54,066 bases of DNA from Lachnospiraceae bacterium. GTDB taxonomy: Bacteria > Bacillota > Clostridia > Lachnospirales > Lachnospiraceae. Below, one piece after another: positions 51,575 through 54,066 of this stretch. A program made the position numbers and the translations under genes. Within the stretch, counting starts at the first letter, position 1; each line of letters begins with the position of its first letter. The notes under the pieces were generated by a model, which worked only from the letters and a program-made list of their open reading frames with translations, was not told the origin of the DNA and ran no database searches. The stretch covers positions 1 through 54,066 of the forward strand of contig JAFUGT010000088.1 in the NCBI GenBank assembly GCA_017469275.1. The letters run 5' to 3'.

Positions 51575-52660
51575 TCAATATCTTCTTGTTAACGCCAATT
51601 GAATCTGCTTCTCCACCTGCTCTTCTATCGAAAGCCCGGCAGCCTTCCACAACATGGGATACATGCTTATGGAAGTAAATCCGGGCAGAGTGTTGATCTC
51701 ATTAAAGATAACTCTGTTGGTCTCCTTCTCTAAGAAGAAGTCAACTCTCGCCAATCCATAACCGTCTACCGCTGAGAATATAGCCATTGCTGCCTGTCTT
51801 ATCTCTTCAGCCTTACCCTCCGGAAGCTCAGGAGAAATGATCGTCTTACTCTCTGCATTACTGTACTTGGCATCAAAATCGTAAAATTCAGCTGCAGCTA
51901 AAATCTCTCCCACTCCGGAAGCCTCAGGTGCCACGGCAGTTCCCAACACTGCACACTCTATCTCTCTGCCGATGACATTTCTCTCCACAAGAATCTTGGT
52001 ATCATGCTTAGCCGCAAGAATCAGTCCATCTATAAGTTCTTTTCTGTCATGAGCCTTGGATACACCCTGGGATGAACCTGCCTTGCTGGGCTTAATAAAT
52101 ACCGGATAGGTCAGTTTGCTTTCAACACGCGCCACCAGATCATCCATGGATATTCCGGCATTTACCATCGTGCCTTCAACCTCAGCTGCTCTCACAAGCA
52201 CATAATCCGCCTGATCAATTCCCAGATCATCCACTATTATCTTAGTATATACTTTATCCATTCCCACTGCCGAAGCCAACACTCCACATCCGACATAAGG
52301 AAGTTTTGCCATCTCCAGAAGTCCCTGAATTGTTCCATCCTCACCATACATGCCATGCATTACAGGGAAAACAACGTCTATTTTTTTCGTTGAGGTACCA
52401 TTTACACCCGACAAAATGAGTTCCTTCTTTGTTGCATCCGGCGATATCACAGCCGACACCGTAGACTCTCTCCAACTGCCGTCTACAATCTTGTCAAGGG
52501 AATCCACCAGCAGCCAGTGTCCCTCCTTTGTGATTCCAATATATGTAATATCATACTTATCACTGTCGATAGCCTTGGCAATGGTCTGCACAGAAATACA
52601 GGATATATCATGCTCCGATGACTGTCCGCCAAAAACTACCACCATGTTTTTCTTATCCAT
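51575..52660 (-). CDS. ddl: D-alanine--D-alanine ligase
   Basis: Joins two D-alanines for peptidoglycan precursors. The 361-residue ATP-grasp protein has [47 protein letters not shown], and the omega-loop [13 protein letters not shown]. The Lys-Tyr pair in AKY is the form of D-Ala-D-Ala ligases, not the Phe of D-lactate-adding types. The metal-binding end is [16 protein letters not shown]. The ATG at 52660 follows GGAGG by 8 bases. murI begins 29 bases after its stop, so the two form a wall-precursor operon. Confidence 0.96.
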   Translation of the reverse strand: MDKKNMVVVFGGQSSEHDISCISVQTIAKAIDSDKYDITYIGITKEGHWLLVDSLDKIVDGSWRESTVSAVISPDATKKELILSGVNGTSTKKIDVVFPVMHGMYGEDGTIQGLLEMAKLPYVGCGVLASAVGMDKVYTKIIVDDLGIDQADYVLVRAAEVEGTMVNAGISMDDLVARVESKLTYPVFIKPSKAGSSQGVSKAHDRKELIDGLILAAKHDTKILVERNVIGREIECAVLGTAVAPEASGVGEILAAAEFYDFDAKYSNAESKTIISPELPEGKAEEIRQAAMAIFSAVDGYGLARVDFFLEKETNRVIFNEINTLPGFTSISMYPMLWKAAGLSIEEQVEKQIQLALTRRY

Positions 52661-52690
52661 CCTTCGATCCTCCATGTAAATTTCAGATGT

Positions 52691-52699
52691 ATTATACCA
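52691..52699 (-). promoter_or_regulatory. Extended -10 promoter for ddl-murI
   Basis: TGGTATAAT on the minus strand, about 31 bases before the ddl start, fits TGnTATAAT. The -35 region is poor. Confidence 0.5.
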
Positions 52700-52730
52700 C
52701 CATCTTATGTTTTATGCCATAATATAATGC

Positions 52731-52756
52731 AAAAATCGGCGGTCATCTGCCGCCGA
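52731..52756 (-). terminator. Intrinsic terminator of the methyltransferase gene
   Basis: TCGGCGG / CCGCCGA, 7 bp with a 7-base loop, followed by TTTTT on the minus strand, 46 bases beyond the methyltransferase stop. It separates that gene from the ddl promoter. Confidence 0.88.
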
Positions 52757-52802
52757 CTACAATATGTCATCAATCGATAATTATGTACCCCATAGACATA
52801 TA

Positions 52803-53597
52803 CTAATCCTCATTCCTCATAACTACATATATTCTCCCACTGCTCTTTAACGGTTTTCTGAAGGTAAATGCGTCATAGACATTAGCTTTGTTAAAGCCTG
52901 CATTTAACGCCGCCTGCTTAATATCACCTGCACTAAATGACCGCTGCCTGTGATGCTCTTTGATCAAGCGTAAATGCTTATGATCCAATATGGTATCTTT
53001 CTTAGAAGCATTATCTTTTCTGTTTTTTCCCAAACCGGATTTCACATTGAATTCCAACAGATAGTGATGTATGTGTTCCTCACGGTTATAGCGGTTACGC
53101 CACACATACGAAAAATCGCCCATATCCTCAGCAAATACTTCACCGTCCAATTCATTTACAAAGAAGTATTCCGTCTTAAGATCAAATATGAACACTCCGC
53201 CGGATTTCAGATTTCTCTTCACAGACGAGAAGGTCTTAGTGATATCCTCTTCCGTCAACAGGTAGTTCATGCTGTCGCACACACTGATTATCGCATCCTG
53301 TTTCGTAGATAATTCAAAATTTCTCATATCCCGGCATATATAATTAATGTCTGAAGTATCCTTGCATTTTGCCACTTCAAGCATATCTTCAGACAGATCA
53401 ATTCCTGTCATGGCAAAGCCCTCACTTGAAAGCAGTCTTGTCATTACCCCCGTACCACATCCCAGCTCCGCCACATGAGAACAGGGTGCAACTCCATATC
53501 TGTAAAAGAGCTGCAATATATATTGCTCCCACTCCTCATATGGTATGTTATCCATCATTCGATCATATACAGTTGCAAAATATGTATAGTTATTCAT
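52803..53597 (-). CDS. Class I SAM-dependent methyltransferase, unknown substrate
   Basis: A 264-residue protein with YFATVYDRMMDNIPYEEWEQYI at the start, a common opening for small-molecule methyltransferases of Firmicutes. Motif I is VAELGCGTGVMTRLL, strand 2 TGIDLSEDML, motif II/III ICRDMRNFEL, strand 4 DAIISVCDSMNYLL, and then LKSGGVFIFDLKTEYFF. The substrate is not known. The ATG at 53597 has GGAG 7 bases upstream. The region directly 5' is a duplicated piece of the neighbouring coiled-coil gene, so its promoter, ribosome site and start codon overlap foreign sequence. Confidence 0.82.
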   Translation of the reverse strand: MNNYTYFATVYDRMMDNIPYEEWEQYILQLFYRYGVAPCSHVAELGCGTGVMTRLLSSEGFAMTGIDLSEDMLEVAKCKDTSDINYICRDMRNFELSTKQDAIISVCDSMNYLLTEEDITKTFSSVKRNLKSGGVFIFDLKTEYFFVNELDGEVFAEDMGDFSYVWRNRYNREEHIHHYLLEFNVKSGLGKNRKDNASKKDTILDHKHLRLIKEHHRQRSFSAGDIKQAALNAGFNKANVYDAFTFRKPLKSSGRIYVVMRNED

Positions 53598-53656
53598 TCT
53601 CCAACTCCGATACCTTACCACCCATGATATCACCTATCCTCTCCCGAATATTGCAG
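53597..53656 (-). pseudogene. Duplicated fragment of the neighbouring coiled-coil gene
   Basis: In one minus-strand frame this reads NIRERIGDIMGGKVSELENE and stop, against NIRERIGDIMGGKVLELD in the gene at the right edge. At DNA level, CCACCCATGATATCACCTAT and the bases to ATATTGC are identical to 53899-53937. The last codons overlap the start of the methyltransferase gene (GAG AAT GAA TAA against ATG AAT). Confidence 0.8.
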
Positions 53657-53669
53657 AACCATCTTCAAC

Positions 53670-54066
53670 TTATTCTAATATCGCCCTTGCCATCTCCATA
53701 GCCTCTTCTTCTGTCAGCGATGAATCCTGCTTCATGTAGGAAGCCGCCAGTTTCTTAATAAGATTTTCACGCTCACTGGCTCTGCCTCGTGCCTCTCCAC
53801 GCGCTTCTCCACGCGCTTCTCCAATAACTTCTCCAATCGTCCTGCCCTCAGCCAAACCTTCATGTCTTGCCTTAATAATATCCAACTCCAACACCTTTCC
53901 ACCCATGATATCACCTATCCTCTCCCGAATATTGCTTCGCTTCACGTTCATCTTGTACATGACCTTGTGTATTAATGAAATTATAACACCGTGTGAAAAC
54001 TGTGACAAGTACCCTTTTGCCAAATCAAATTCAAGTCTGCCGGCAATGTTCCTATATAATTCCACA
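53670..54066 (-). CDS. C-terminal part of a coiled-coil protein, possibly Rpn/PD-(D/E)XK transposase-type (partial)
   Basis: The gene runs off the right edge, so only the last 132 codons or so are seen; the apparent GTG at 54065 is an internal codon. The visible part holds NIRERIGDIMGGKVLELDIIKARHEG, then short repeats EARGEARGEARGRAS encoded by 12-bp tandem units at about 53791-53835, then ENLIKKLAASYMKQDSSLTEEEAMEMARAI. Similar tails (EGR/EAR repeats followed by LxKxx helix) end many clostridial Rpn-type recombination-promoting nuclease proteins, but the catalytic domain is not in view. A plain coiled-coil protein is equally possible. Confidence 0.5.
   Translation of the reverse strand, partial: VELYRNIAGRLEFDLAKGYLSQFSHGVIISLIHKVMYKMNVKRSNIRERIGDIMGGKVLELDIIKARHEGLAEGRTIGEVIGEARGEARGEARGRASERENLIKKLAASYMKQDSSLTEEEAMEMARAILE

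Noticed and set aside
51575-52660. D-Ala-D-Lac ligase (vancomycin-resistance type)
   Set aside because: The omega loop has the Lys-Tyr pair of ordinary D-Ala-D-Ala ligases, and no vanH or vanX-like gene is present.

Overview
The window looks like chromosomal DNA of a low-GC, Gram-positive, anaerobic clostridium, most likely a member of the Lachnospiraceae. The reasons are the AT-rich intergenic DNA with strong AGGAGG ribosome sites, sporulation genes (spoIID, a spoIIQ-like gene, spoIIID), a cellobiose phosphorylase of clostridial type, an arabinose operon, a type 2 (eukaryote-like) isoleucyl-tRNA synthetase, and wall proteins with choline-binding-type repeats. The species cannot be named from the sequence alone. 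I see no rRNA, no CRISPR array, no prophage and no complete insertion sequence.

Layout. 1-6.2 kb: a Y-family DNA polymerase, a small HD hydrolase, tRNA-Pro(AGG), an aldose-1-epimerase-like protein and a GH94 cellobiose phosphorylase with its own promoter and terminator. 6.4-15.4 kb, all minus strand: a lone acyl carrier protein, then in transcription order a secreted amidase, glycogen phosphorylase, SpoIID, an L,D-transpeptidase with Ig-like domains, and a SpoIIQ-like protein whose LytM zinc site is lost. 15.6-25.5 kb: a PH-domain protein, ileS coupled to a polyprenyl-phosphate sugar-1-phosphate transferase, pncB with a DUF4234 membrane protein, spoIIID, trxA, a truncated PARG-like protein and a methyltransferase-like protein. 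25.5-32.7 kb: an ABC-2 exporter, a DUF3737 + PatB/MalY pair and a Na/Pi cotransporter. 32.7-40.9 kb: a 1120-residue LacI-type sensor/EAL phosphodiesterase/beta-helix fusion beside the operon araA - transaldolase-like aldolase - FGGY kinase - araD. 41-54 kb: cinA/pncC, a GDPD-family enzyme, yqeY with a MerR-methyltransferase fusion, the conserved gdpP-rplI-dnaB operon, two more methyltransferases, and ddl-murI-DUF1934, where murI carries an in-frame amber codon and a 47-bp tandem duplication at its 3' end. The right edge holds part of a coiled-coil gene with short amino-acid repeats, a piece of which is duplicated upstream of the neighbouring methyltransferase.

The most unusual content is non-coding. 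Element A (about 211 bp, nearly complete at 43154-43364, and at 1-172 cut by the window edge) folds as one long stem. Its flanks are almost identical in the two copies, but its 23-nt tip is entirely different in sequence and still self-complementary. Both copies sit directly upstream of a coding sequence. Pieces of its right end recur at 28044-28066, 37068-37117 and 49343-49368; the last supplies the final six codons and stop of a methyltransferase gene. Element B is an 84-bp palindrome with two copies (3447-3530, 23726-23809) that differ by compensatory base-pair changes. A third family shares the end ACTGTGAATAGTA. These are the best candidates for something undescribed.

Pathway view: cellobiose phosphorylase plus mutarotase and glycogen phosphorylase point to phosphorolytic use of glucans. 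The ara operon converts arabinose to xylulose 5-phosphate. The sensor/EAL fusion may link sugar binding to c-di-GMP turnover, while gdpP handles c-di-AMP. ddl, murI and the amidase belong to peptidoglycan synthesis or turnover.
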